DNA of 64,000 bases from Pseudocitrobacter sp913778145. GTDB lineage: Bacteria; Pseudomonadota; Gammaproteobacteria; Enterobacterales; Enterobacteriaceae. The notes below the pieces were generated by a model. It saw only the letters and a list, made by a program, of their open reading frames with translations. It was not told the DNA's origin and did no database searches. Every line of letters starts with the position of its first letter. The first letter of the stretch is position 1. The stretch lies in assembly GCA_035726825.1 (NCBI GenBank), contig JALNTX010000008.1, positions 1-64,000 on the forward strand. The letters run 5' to 3'. This document shows, one piece after another, positions 1 through 7,600 of this stretch. The position numbers and the translations under genes were made by a program.

Positions 1-131
1 TCCATGTTTACCCGATGACCAATTTCTGTCTCAGAAATGGTCTGATTGAAGAAAGCGATACCGGGCCAGTTTGTAGAAGATAAACTCACGCCTTTGAAAG
101 CTACAGCATTAGAACTTCCCAAACCGACGTT
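1..131 (-). CDS. silent variable 3' segment of a phage tail-fibre gene (partial, no start)
   Basis: The minus strand is open from position 131 to the left edge and has no start codon of its own; an in-frame TAA lies immediately upstream (132-134). It begins with N-V-G-L-G-S-S-N-A-V-A-F and continues with a tail-fibre-like segment (T-N-W-P-G-I-A-F-F). In Gin/Cin/Pin systems the invertible segment carries alternative fibre C-terminal halves that join a constant N-terminal half at a crossover site. This fragment starts exactly at a crossover-like site and points into the region left of the window, as expected for the currently unexpressed alternative. The fibre-family identity comes from the residue pattern only. 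Confidence 0.55.
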
Positions 132-139
132 TTATAGGT
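114..139. other. putative gix/cix-type invertase crossover site
   Basis: Positions 116-138 contain CCAAACC and GTTT half-sites around a central dinucleotide, resembling the 26-bp crossover sites used by the Gin, Cin and Pin invertases. The site lies about 65 bp before the invertase gene and at the start of the silent fibre segment, the usual arrangement. The partner site would be left of the window. The call rests on similarity by eye and on position. Confidence 0.5.
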
Positions 140-204
140 TGCCGATTTGGAAGATGATCGATACCGTCGCAAGATTTTTGGAAGAAAAAAGACGGTAAAA
201 AAAC

Positions 205-789
205 ATGCAAATTGGCTATGTCAGGGTGTCAACAAATGACCAAAACACAGACCTTCAAAGAAATGCTTTAGAACGCGCAGGATGTGAGCAGATTTTTGAA
301 GAAAAAATGAGCGGAACTGTGGCTAATCGTCCTGCACTTAAAAAGCTGTTACGTACCCTTCGGGAAGGCGATACCTTGGTTGTGTGGAAACTTGATCGCC
401 TGGGGCGCAGCATGCGGAACCTGGTACTGCTGGTAGACGAACTACGCCAGCGCGGGATTCACTTTAAGAGCCTAACAGACAGCATTGATACCTCTAGCCC
501 GATGGGGCGATTTATCTTCCATATAATGTCTGCGCTGGCTGAAATGGAACGTGAATTAATTGTCGAGCGTACCCGGGCGGGTTTGGCTGCGGCGAGAGCA
601 AAAGGGCGTATCGGTGGGCGACGTCCAAAGTTAACTCCAGAACAATGGGCCCAGGCCGGACGTTTGATCGAGAATGGCGTCGACCGCAAGCAGGTTGCTA
701 TTATCTATGACGTTGCGGTTTGTACTCTTTACAAAAAATTTCCTGCCTGTAAGCCGACTGAATTTTGTGCGGTCGAACAAGTTGAGTGA
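205..789 (+). CDS. pin: Pin/Gin-family DNA invertase (small serine recombinase)
   Basis: This 194-residue protein begins M-Q-I-G-Y-V-R-V-S-T-N-D-Q-N-T-D-L-Q-R and follows E. coli e14 Pin almost throughout. Features are the catalytic serine in Y-V-R-V-S (Ser9), the catalytic-core segment L-D-R-L-G-R-S, the S-L-T-D-S-I-D-T-S-S motif, the long E-helix around residues 100-130 (A-L-A-E-M-E-R-E-L), and a C-terminal helix-turn-helix (about 140-185). Such enzymes invert DNA between two crossover sites, with Fis bound at an enhancer, to switch tail-fibre specificity. The adjacent crossover site and silent fibre segment agree. The last dozen residues differ from Pin. ATG at 205 is the natural start. 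Confidence 0.9.
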   Translation: MQIGYVRVSTNDQNTDLQRNALERAGCEQIFEEKMSGTVANRPALKKLLRTLREGDTLVVWKLDRLGRSMRNLVLLVDELRQRGIHFKSLTDSIDTSSPMGRFIFHIMSALAEMERELIVERTRAGLAAARAKGRIGGRRPKLTPEQWAQAGRLIENGVDRKQVAIIYDVAVCTLYKKFPACKPTEFCAVEQVE

Positions 790-899
790 AAATTTACAAA
801 AGCCATATTCATATGCTCTATATAAACTTACGCACATTGTGTTGAGAGTTTAGCCATAATCCGCGCTGCCGGGGTCTTGCAGCTAACCACAGATAAAAC

Positions 900-919
900 T
901 ACTGTATATAAAAACAGTG
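900..919 (+). promoter_or_regulatory. LexA (SOS) box of umuDC
   Basis: The 20-base sequence TACTGTATATAAAAACAGTG matches the LexA consensus CTGT-N8-ACAG exactly and is nearly identical to the E. coli umuDC operator. It lies 17 bp upstream of the umuD start, so the operon should be LexA-repressed and DNA-damage inducible. Confidence 0.93.
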
Positions 920-936
920 TTAATGTGGTGACTGCC

Positions 937-1356
937 ATGAAGATTCAAAAACCAACAGAGTTGCGTCAGATAGTAATGCTTCCGATGTTTGGCGACCTTG
1001 TGCCATGCGGATTTCCAAGCCCAGCGCAAGATTATGTTGAAAAACGTCTTGATCTCAACGAATTAATGATACAGCACCCCAGTGCGACCTATTTTGTGAA
1101 AGCATCGGGAGATTCGATGTCCGATGCCGGCATTAGCAATGGTGATTTGCTGGTGGTGGATAGCTCACGTAAAGCCTGTCACGGTGATATTGTTATTGCA
1201 GCGGTTGATGGTGAATTCACCGTTAAGCGTCTGCAATTGCACCCCATCGTGATACTTAAACCGGAGAACGCTACCTACCGGCCGATCATGATAGGTTCTG
1301 AAGATAACCTGGAAATCTTCGGTGTCGTAACATTTATCGTGAAGTCTGCGAGCTAA
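937..1356 (+). CDS. umuD: UmuD, SOS mutagenesis protein (Pol V subunit precursor)
   Basis: This 139-residue protein has the family's usual length. The self-cleavage site Cys24-Gly25 and the Ser60/Lys97 catalytic dyad (G-D-S60-M and V-K97) sit at the same numbers as in E. coli UmuD. RecA filaments stimulate LexA-like autocleavage to UmuD', which pairs with UmuC to form translesion polymerase V. The ATG at 937 was chosen over a TTG at 877 because the LexA box (900-919) must lie upstream of the gene. It is followed after 2 bp by umuC. Location beside phage genes, not at the E. coli umuDC locus, suggests an accessory copy. Confidence 0.93.
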   Translation: MKIQKPTELRQIVMLPMFGDLVPCGFPSPAQDYVEKRLDLNELMIQHPSATYFVKASGDSMSDAGISNGDLLVVDSSRKACHGDIVIAAVDGEFTVKRLQLHPIVILKPENATYRPIMIGSEDNLEIFGVVTFIVKSAS

Positions 1357-1358
1357 AT

Positions 1359-2624
1359 ATGTTCGCTTTAGTCGACGTCAACTCATTCTATGCGAGCTGT
1401 GAAACGGCATTTAGGCCAGATTTGAAAGGGCGGCCAGTAGTCGTCCTCTCAAATAACGATGGGTGTGTGATTGCCCGTAGTGCTGAAGCCAAAAAAGTTG
1501 GCGTCAAAATGGGTGATCCATATTTCAAGCAAAAGGATTTGTTCCATCACTATGGAGTGGTGTGCTTCAGCAGCAATTATGAGCTGTATGCGGATATGTC
1601 CGATCGAGTGATGACAACGCTGGAAGAAATGTCGCCACGGGTCGAGATCTACAGTATCGATGAAGCGTTCTGTGATCTGACTGGTGTACGAAATTGTCGT
1701 GTGCTTGAAGAGTTCGGTCGGGAGCTTAAGGACGCCGTATATCGCAACACGCATTTGCATGTTGGTGTGGGCATTGCGCAGACTAAAACTTTGGCAAAGT
1801 TGGCTAACCATGCGGCGAAGAAGTGGACCAAAACGGGTGGGGTAGTGGACCTGTCCAATATCCAACGGCAGCGGAAACTGATGTCATTGTTTCCGGTCGA
1901 TGAGGTCTGGGGAGTTGGTCGTCGTATCAGTAAAAAGCTTGAGGCTATGGGGATTAAAACCGTTCTCGACCTGGCTGATACGCATATATCATTTATCCGT
2001 AAACACTTTAACGTGGTACTTGAGAGGACCGTGCGCGAGCTTCGTGGAGAGCCATGTCTGGAACTGGAAGAGTTTGCACCGGTTAAGCAGGAAATCGTCT
2101 GTTCGCGCTCTTTTGGGGAGCGTGTGACAGAGTACGAGCAGATGAGGCAAGCAATCTGTTCGTATGCTGCCCGCGGGGCTGAGAAGCTTCGTGCCGAGCA
2201 TCAGTATTGCCGCTATATCTCAACATACGTTAAGACGTCGCCATTCGCTCTAAACGAGCCATATTATGGTGATAATGCTTTCGTTAAGTTACTGACGCCA
2301 ACTCAGGATAGCCGCGACATTATCAATGCAGCCATAAAGTGCCTTGATAAAATTTGGAAGGATGGACACAGGTACCAGAAAGCTGGAATTATGCTCGGAG
2401 ACTTCTTTAGTCAAGGCGTTGCTCAACTTAACCTATTTGACGAGAATACGCCGCGACCCGGTAGCGAACGGTTGATGGAAGTGCTGGATCATCTGAATGC
2501 GAAAGGGGGCAAAGGAACACTATACTTTGCCGGCCAAGGTATACAACAGCATTGGCAGATGAAACGTGAAATGCTTTCTCCAAGATATACCACAAGATAT
2601 TCAGATCTTCTCCATGTCAGTTGA
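1359..2624 (+). CDS. umuC: UmuC, catalytic subunit of error-prone DNA polymerase V
   Basis: This 421-residue Y-family polymerase has the N-terminal F-A-L-V-D-V-N-S-F-Y-A-S-C-E with its metal-binding aspartate, the catalytic Y-S-I-D-E-A-F motif near residue 100, a helix-hairpin-helix region near residues 175-200, the little-finger domain, and a C-terminal beta-clamp motif Q-L-N-L-F near 360. With UmuD' it copies past DNA lesions at low fidelity. It is translationally coupled to umuD (2-bp gap) and shares its LexA control. All motifs are intact, so it is predicted active. Confidence 0.93.
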   Translation: MFALVDVNSFYASCETAFRPDLKGRPVVVLSNNDGCVIARSAEAKKVGVKMGDPYFKQKDLFHHYGVVCFSSNYELYADMSDRVMTTLEEMSPRVEIYSIDEAFCDLTGVRNCRVLEEFGRELKDAVYRNTHLHVGVGIAQTKTLAKLANHAAKKWTKTGGVVDLSNIQRQRKLMSLFPVDEVWGVGRRISKKLEAMGIKTVLDLADTHISFIRKHFNVVLERTVRELRGEPCLELEEFAPVKQEIVCSRSFGERVTEYEQMRQAICSYAARGAEKLRAEHQYCRYISTYVKTSPFALNEPYYGDNAFVKLLTPTQDSRDIINAAIKCLDKIWKDGHRYQKAGIMLGDFFSQGVAQLNLFDENTPRPGSERLMEVLDHLNAKGGKGTLYFAGQGIQQHWQMKREMLSPRYTTRYSDLLHVS

Positions 2625-2700
2625 TGTCGAGGAGATTATTCTGTTAGATATCCATAAGCATATTTATGCTGCGAAGTTATATTTAGTGGGATGAATACAT

Positions 2701-4232
2701 CTAAAAGATTAGTGTGTTATCTTCCATAAAGATGAGCGAGTTAATGAAATTATCCGGATGAATTATTTTATTTAAAGAGAGGTTAAAAATAACTACGCCA
2801 TTCATTAAGCGAATGTCACATTTTTTCGCTGTCGTATTCAATGATATTTTTTCAATATTACTAAGCGCAAAATCACGACATTTCTCCCTATTGTTTTTGT
2901 TGCTCAAATCTAGACTGGCAATTAATTCCCCAGTAGATTTTCCAACTCTGGCTTTGAGAATTCCTAATCTTAATTCACCATTGCGTAATTCTTTACTGAG
3001 TTCTTTAACTCTGTCTGCTAGCTCTCTAACATTTGGTGCTACTTCGAGAGCACACAAAATGTTATTTATTTTAGTATGAATTTCTATGAGATGTTTCTCG
3101 AGTAGTTGTATGGCATTTTTACCTGATGAGCTTGCCTGTAAATAATCCATATGTGCTAACAATGTGCTAACAAGAATACTGTCAACAATATCTCTTCTAA
3201 TTGGCGGAGTGTTACAGCGATGGAGTCTTCTCATTGGACATACATAATAACCCATGCCTTTATAATCTACTCCAGTTACGATCATTGAACAACCACATAA
3301 ACTACAGCGTAGTAATGAGCGGAATAAATTGATTAAGTATGGATTGTTAATGTTTCTTTCATGTCCAAACGGAGCTAGCCTGACCTCCTGAACTTCATGG
3401 AATAATTTTTTCGTGATGACAGGAGGGAAATAATGTTCTATGCTTTTTACACCTTTCGACATCGTTCTATAAGAAGGACAATATGTACCTATAACAGCCT
3501 TATTACTGAGGAGTTTTTCGATGGATGATGGATTCCATATTCCTGACTTCCCTGAGAGTGTTAGTATCCTCTTATCATTGAGGATTTTAGTGATTCCATT
3601 AAGCGAATTTCCTTTTGAACGCAATTCAAAAATAAGTTTAATTGTTTTTGCATGCTCAGAGATAACTTCAAAGCTCTCACCGTCAGTTTTTACCTTTAGC
3701 CATCTTGGACATGCACGTGTAATTAGTGCGCCGTTGTTTTCAGCATCTTCTCTTTTTCTTTGCCACACGGATTTCATGCGTCTTGATTTAATCTCGCTTT
3801 CTTCATTTGCACGTTGCGCGATTAAAATAGCTTTGATTAGAAAATAAGGATCATCAAGCGAGGACTCGTCATAATGAGTCTGATCGGATAAAGTTATTAC
3901 TTCAACACCGGCCTTTAATATATGTCTCAGCCTTTCAGTAGCATCACCTATTTTTTCACGTGAAAGCCTGTCTAAGCTTTCTACTAACAGCACTGTGCCT
4001 TTTTCGATAAAACCATGTTCGATGGCATCGAGAAAGTCTGACAAAGCTCCACGGTGAGCATGTGCTCCGTTAAAAGCACTAAGCCCTAAATCCTGATAGG
4101 TTAGGTCATCCAATTCATATTCTGGGTTTGATGCCATCCATTCAGCTATTAGTTGATTCTGACGACGAAGAGAATCCCCATATTGCTGAATAGATGCAGA
4201 GAACCGGATGTATGCAATAGCTTTTTTTTCAT
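2701..4232 (-). pseudogene. large serine recombinase (phage-type integrase), frame broken at an A8 tract
   Basis: The long frame (478 codons from ATG 4137) is the body of a large serine recombinase: rest of the resolvase domain, recombinase domain (about residues 150-260), zinc ribbon with C-S-L-C-G-C and C-P-M-R-R-L-H-R-C, and a C-terminal coiled coil. From 4137 it would lack the catalytic serine. The same frame is open further upstream and encodes A-I-A-Y-I-R-F-S-A-S-I-Q-Q-Y-G-D-S-L, with the catalytic Ser codon at 4198-4200. The only good start is ATG 4232, with GGAGG at 4242-4246, and it is out of frame: ATG is followed by eight A's (4222-4229), and nine would restore M-K-K-K-A-I-A-Y. The gene is either disrupted, expressed through slippage on the A run, or affected by a homopolymer sequencing error. 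It probably served as the prophage integrase and converges on umuC. Confidence 0.8.
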
Positions 4233-4486
4233 GTCAGCGTTCCTCCGAGGTCTTACACTATCCTCTTATACTGAAGGTATCAGAGTGTCTGCTAGTTCAA
4301 TTATTGAGCATGGAGGGAGTAATTGCAAACTTCGTTGAAACGCATAGTTATGGGCAAACATTTAAGTATCGGGATGATGATCCTTGCTCTCCTAATTCTT
4401 CAGGTAGCTTATAACTCTTAATAAAATGGTATAGTAATCATTCAACTATGACATCTCATAACCTATCATCCACTATTTCATGTATT
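4233..4486. other. AT-rich non-coding gap; probable prophage/chromosome junction
   Basis: No convincing gene is present. The gap holds the recombinase ribosome-binding site (4242-4246) and separates phage-like genes from conserved yedK. Integrase genes usually sit next to an attachment site, so an att site probably lies here or in the 3' end of yedK. No duplicated core could be identified because the other prophage end is outside the window. Confidence 0.35.
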
Positions 4487-5161
4487 CTATTCAATCGTAG
4501 GTAAGATCAATTCTTCATTTTGATTTTTTACATTACCAACAGCGCGCGACACTGCGTGCCAGATAAATGCATCTGCTGGCACCGAACCGTCAGCAACAAT
4601 TTCCTGCGCTTCTTTCCCGCCTACATCCTGCCGCATCCATTCGCGTGCTGCCTCCGGTGACAAGACCAATGGCCTGCGGTCGTGAATATCGACCAGTCCT
4701 TTTTCGGCCGCCGCCGTGACAATCAGAAAACCTTCTGCTTCATCGCCTCGCTCGAACGGAGCACTGCCTATTGCGGCCATGAATATTGGCTGGCCGTCGG
4801 TACGGTGAATGAAATACGGCTGCTTCTTATCGCCATCCTTCTTCCATTCGAACCAGCCATCAGCAAAGACGATCGCCCGGCCATGTTGCCAGAGTGGTTT
4901 GAACATCCGACTGGTGGCTGCAGTTTCCACTCTTGCGTTTATCAGAGGCGGCTTATCCCACCATCCTGGAGCATAGCCCCAGTAAACTGGATCGAGGTGT
5001 AGTTGTTCATCTCGTTCGCTCAACAGCAAAACTTTAGTGCCTGGAGCAACGTTGAACCGGCCAATCGGTTCCGGGTCGAACGGGATGTCACGTTCGGCTT
5101 CTTCAGCGATTAACGCCAGGTAATCTTCACGGGTCATTGATTGAGAGAAACGTCCGCACAT
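4487..5161 (-). CDS. yedK: YedK, SRAP/HMCES-type abasic-site shield protein
   Basis: This 224-residue SRAP protein starts M-C-G-R-F. After Met removal, Cys2 forms a thiazolidine crosslink with abasic sites in single-stranded DNA, protecting replication forks. The other active-site residues are at the E. coli positions: Asn75 (I-N-A-R), Glu105 (G-W-F-E-W) and His160 (D-I-H-D-R). The frame is open upstream to 5296, but only ATG 5161 puts Cys at position 2, and a GGAGG precedes it by a few bases. The last residues (E-L-I-L-P-T-I-E) differ from E. coli and adjoin the presumed prophage end, so recombination may have rewritten the 3' end. Confidence 0.93.
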   Translation of the reverse strand: MCGRFSQSMTREDYLALIAEEAERDIPFDPEPIGRFNVAPGTKVLLLSERDEQLHLDPVYWGYAPGWWDKPPLINARVETAATSRMFKPLWQHGRAIVFADGWFEWKKDGDKKQPYFIHRTDGQPIFMAAIGSAPFERGDEAEGFLIVTAAAEKGLVDIHDRRPLVLSPEAAREWMRQDVGGKEAQEIVADGSVPADAFIWHAVSRAVGNVKNQNEELILPTIE

Positions 5162-5398
5162 GGGAACCTCCAGTAGTCGAACTGAAAGTATAGAAGAGGA
5201 TAATTGCTGAAATGGAATGGGGCATGGATGGGACATAAATGGAGGGGGATTCTTGGGGGAACTTGGGTAGGGATGGTTTTTAACGACGCCAACCAACTGT
5301 TATGTAATGCGCTCTTGGACGATCTTTGTCGTTTATGAAAAATACATGCTCATGTGATGGGCATGCAGGTGTAATTGATGGATGAGTGTGCGCGGGTT

Positions 5399-5447
5399 CC
5401 CCTCACCCCGGCCCTCTCCCCAAAGGGGCGAGGATTAGGGTGAGGGG
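5399..5447. repeat. intergenic palindrome (CCCCTCACCC ... GGGTGAGGGG)
   Basis: Perfect 10-bp arms at 5399-5408 and 5438-5447 enclose a second GC-rich inverted pair (CTCTCCCC / GGGGCGAG-like). It resembles dispersed intergenic palindromes of enterobacteria and lies just beyond the yedF stop, where it could form an RNA hairpin at the end of yedEF transcripts. Confidence 0.6.
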
Positions 5448-5455
5448 CTAAAAAC

Positions 5456-5689
5456 TCACTTCTGTATCAAATACCGAATCGTTGGTCCATCCTGCTGGAT
5501 ATCCAGCACGGTGTAGCCGTAGTTGCGGGCGTCCAGCGGAATGTTGTTGATGGACTGCGGGCAGTCGCTCACCACTTCCAGAATTTCGCCTTTTTTCAGC
5601 TGCGGCATCGCTTCAAGCGTGGCGACAGCCGGATACGGGCACGGCTCGCCGACCATATCCAGACGGTAATCAGGCACGATATCTTTCAT
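5456..5689 (-). CDS. yedF: YedF, TusA-like sulfur-carrier family protein
   Basis: This 77-residue TusA/SirA-family protein is almost identical to E. coli YedF. It has the family motif G-E-P-C-P-Y-P-A with the single carrier cysteine at position 17, which in TusA accepts persulfide sulfur. Its start overlaps the yedE stop (ATGA), so the two are one operon. A membrane transporter followed by a TusA-like carrier suggests handling of imported sulfur (or selenium) compounds; the exact substrate is not shown by the sequence. Confidence 0.92.
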   Translation of the reverse strand: MKDIVPDYRLDMVGEPCPYPAVATLEAMPQLKKGEILEVVSDCPQSINNIPLDARNYGYTVLDIQQDGPTIRYLIQK

Positions 5690-6900
5690 GCTGTCTCCTT
5701 CGCCGTTGCAACGGCTGACTGATTTTTGCGTTTAAAGAAGTGTTTTTCCCAGCCGACGATCAGCATCAGCGCGGCAAACAACATAAGGTAAGTCACCAGT
5801 AAGCCGCCCATCGGGCCGAAGGTGTTGAGCAGGTTGACCTTATCCCAGTTGGTTGCCAGCGCCGGGGAGATATCATCCCAGTAGTAGGCCAGAATGGTTG
5901 AACCGATGACGTTGCCAATACCCACCCACCAGAAATGCACCTGGCCTTCCACCGCGCGGTACATCCAGCCGGTTTCGCAACCGCCTGCGAGCACAATACC
6001 AAAGCCGAACAGCAGACCGCCGATCACCGCATTCGGGCCCGCCCACATGATTTTGGCTTCTGCCCCCAACTGAACATAGCCGAAAATACCGATGGCGCTG
6101 GCCGCCATACCGAAGATAATCGCTTTCGCCATATGGGTGCGCCCGGTGATCCACATATCGCGGAAGGCCGAGGTAAAGCAGATTTGCGCGCGTTCAATCA
6201 GCAGGCCAAAGCCGACACCGAACAGCATCGCCAGGCCGAGTTTAGGTTTATCAATGGCGGTAAACAGCCCCCAGCCAACGATGCCGATAAACACCAGCAT
6301 GCCGAGACGAAAACGACGACGCGCCTGATCCGGTTTTTGCGTTAACGGCGATGCGGCAGAGACTTTCTGCATTTTTACCGGAATGCGGAACAGCGGCAGG
6401 AGGGTGAAGCGCGCGCCGAACCAGGAGCCGATTGCGGTTGCCACGGCGAAGAACCAGGCGTGTAGTGAGAACTGAGGGATCCCGGTGAAGAATGCCGCCA
6501 GGTTACAGCCCATTGCCAGACGTGCGCCGAAACCGGCAATTGCACCGCCAATGATGGCCTGCAAAATACGTACGCGGCTGCGTGGCATGCGCAGTTTGAC
6601 GTTATTGGCCCACAGCGCGGCGGCAAAGCAGCCGCCGAACATGCCGATAATCATCATGCCGTCGATGCGGGTCAGCGGGGTGCCGTCGAGGTGAATCAGT
6701 TTGTAATATCCCCACTCTTCAGCGTGAACGCCTGCCAGTTGCAGCAGTTGTCCACCCCAGCGGGTGAATTCGCCGGTCACCGCCCAGAAGGTGCCGGTAA
6801 TGCCAAAATAATAGGTAGAGAGAATACCGGCCGCGATAACCGCTGGGGCAGGGGCCCAGAATTTAATCAGGTACGCCTGTTTGAAGTGTTGCCAGGTCAT
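5686..6900 (-). CDS. yedE: YedE, YeeE/YedE-family sulfur-compound transporter
   Basis: This 404-residue polytopic inner-membrane protein matches E. coli YedE (401) along its length. It has about ten hydrophobic segments and two YeeE/YedE repeats, each with conserved cysteines (A-M-G-C-N-L-A-A and A-G-G-C-E-T-G-W). Relatives such as TsuA take up thiosulfate through cysteine relays. The start at 6900 (M-T-W-Q-H-F) was chosen over an upstream ATG at 6954 because it aligns with E. coli. It is followed directly by yedF. Confidence 0.92.
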   Translation of the reverse strand: MTWQHFKQAYLIKFWAPAPAVIAAGILSTYYFGITGTFWAVTGEFTRWGGQLLQLAGVHAEEWGYYKLIHLDGTPLTRIDGMMIIGMFGGCFAAALWANNVKLRMPRSRVRILQAIIGGAIAGFGARLAMGCNLAAFFTGIPQFSLHAWFFAVATAIGSWFGARFTLLPLFRIPVKMQKVSAASPLTQKPDQARRRFRLGMLVFIGIVGWGLFTAIDKPKLGLAMLFGVGFGLLIERAQICFTSAFRDMWITGRTHMAKAIIFGMAASAIGIFGYVQLGAEAKIMWAGPNAVIGGLLFGFGIVLAGGCETGWMYRAVEGQVHFWWVGIGNVIGSTILAYYWDDISPALATNWDKVNLLNTFGPMGGLLVTYLMLFAALMLIVGWEKHFFKRKNQSAVATAKETA

Positions 6901-7081
6901 GGTGTTAGCCTCTGAACTCAGAAGGATCGAAAGAGCGGGAATTCTACGCTGCAATATTCATCTGGCTAATGCTTTTTGCGTAAAACCTCGTACAGATCAA
7001 TTTCAGACAACGGGCGTGAAAGGGTGGCGGGCTTAAGGCTATAATGTCACAATATTTTTTTCTCCGTGTGCAGGATGAATC

Positions 7082-7564
7082 ATGAAAAAATTAGCAATGG
7101 TTGCCGCGCTGATGACGCTGGCAGGCTGCGTGCAGGTCGAGAACTATAAAGATGTGGTAAAAGCGCCCGCGCCAGAAGGGCTCGTCGGTTACTGGCAAAC
7201 CAAGGGGCCACAGCGTTCGCTGGTTAGCCCGGAAGCCATCGGCAGTTTAATCGTTACCCGCGATGGCGATACGCTGGATTGCCGTCAATGGCAGCGTACG
7301 ATTGCCTTGCCGGGCAAACTGATGCTGCGTGGGGATGATCTGTATAACGTAACCGAAAAACGCGATGTCTATTCCGTCGATCGCGAAAACGGTACGCTGG
7401 AGTATGATGGCATGACGCTACAACGCGTCGATCGCCCAACGATCGAGTGTATCGCTGCGCTGGAGAAAAAACCGCTGGCGAGCGCGTTACCGACAGAATT
7501 GCCAGCCACTCAGCCGGAAACACAATCCAGCAGCGTGCCGGCGGATATCGTTCCCATCAAATAA
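7082..7564 (+). CDS. yedD: YedD family outer-membrane lipoprotein
   Basis: The protein has 160 residues with a lipoprotein signal ending L-A-G-C (lipidated Cys16), followed by a small beta-rich domain. It corresponds to E. coli YedD, which is shorter (137); the extra length is a Pro/Gln/Ser-rich tail. Residue 17 is Val rather than Asp, favouring outer-membrane sorting. Function is unknown. It is monocistronic between yedE and amyA. Confidence 0.85.
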   Translation: MKKLAMVAALMTLAGCVQVENYKDVVKAPAPEGLVGYWQTKGPQRSLVSPEAIGSLIVTRDGDTLDCRQWQRTIALPGKLMLRGDDLYNVTEKRDVYSVDRENGTLEYDGMTLQRVDRPTIECIAALEKKPLASALPTELPATQPETQSSSVPADIVPIK

Positions 7565-7571
7565 GTGTTAT

Positions 7572-7600
7572 CCCGGCGGTCATCCCGCCGGGTTGGTTTT
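7572..7600 (+). terminator. terminator between convergent yedD and amyA
   Basis: CCCGGCGG (7572-7579) pairs with CCGCCGGG (7585-7592) and is followed by TTGGTTTT. It sits 8 bp after the yedD stop and just before the end of amyA on the opposite strand. Confidence 0.7.

Noticed and set aside
877..936. TTG-initiated N-terminal extension of umuD
   Set aside because: It would place the LexA operator inside the gene; ATG 937 gives the canonical 139 residues with Cys24-Gly25.
4153..4414. Two short plus-strand frames beside the recombinase
   Set aside because: They are antisense to the recombinase start and lack ribosome-binding sites or recognisable sequence.
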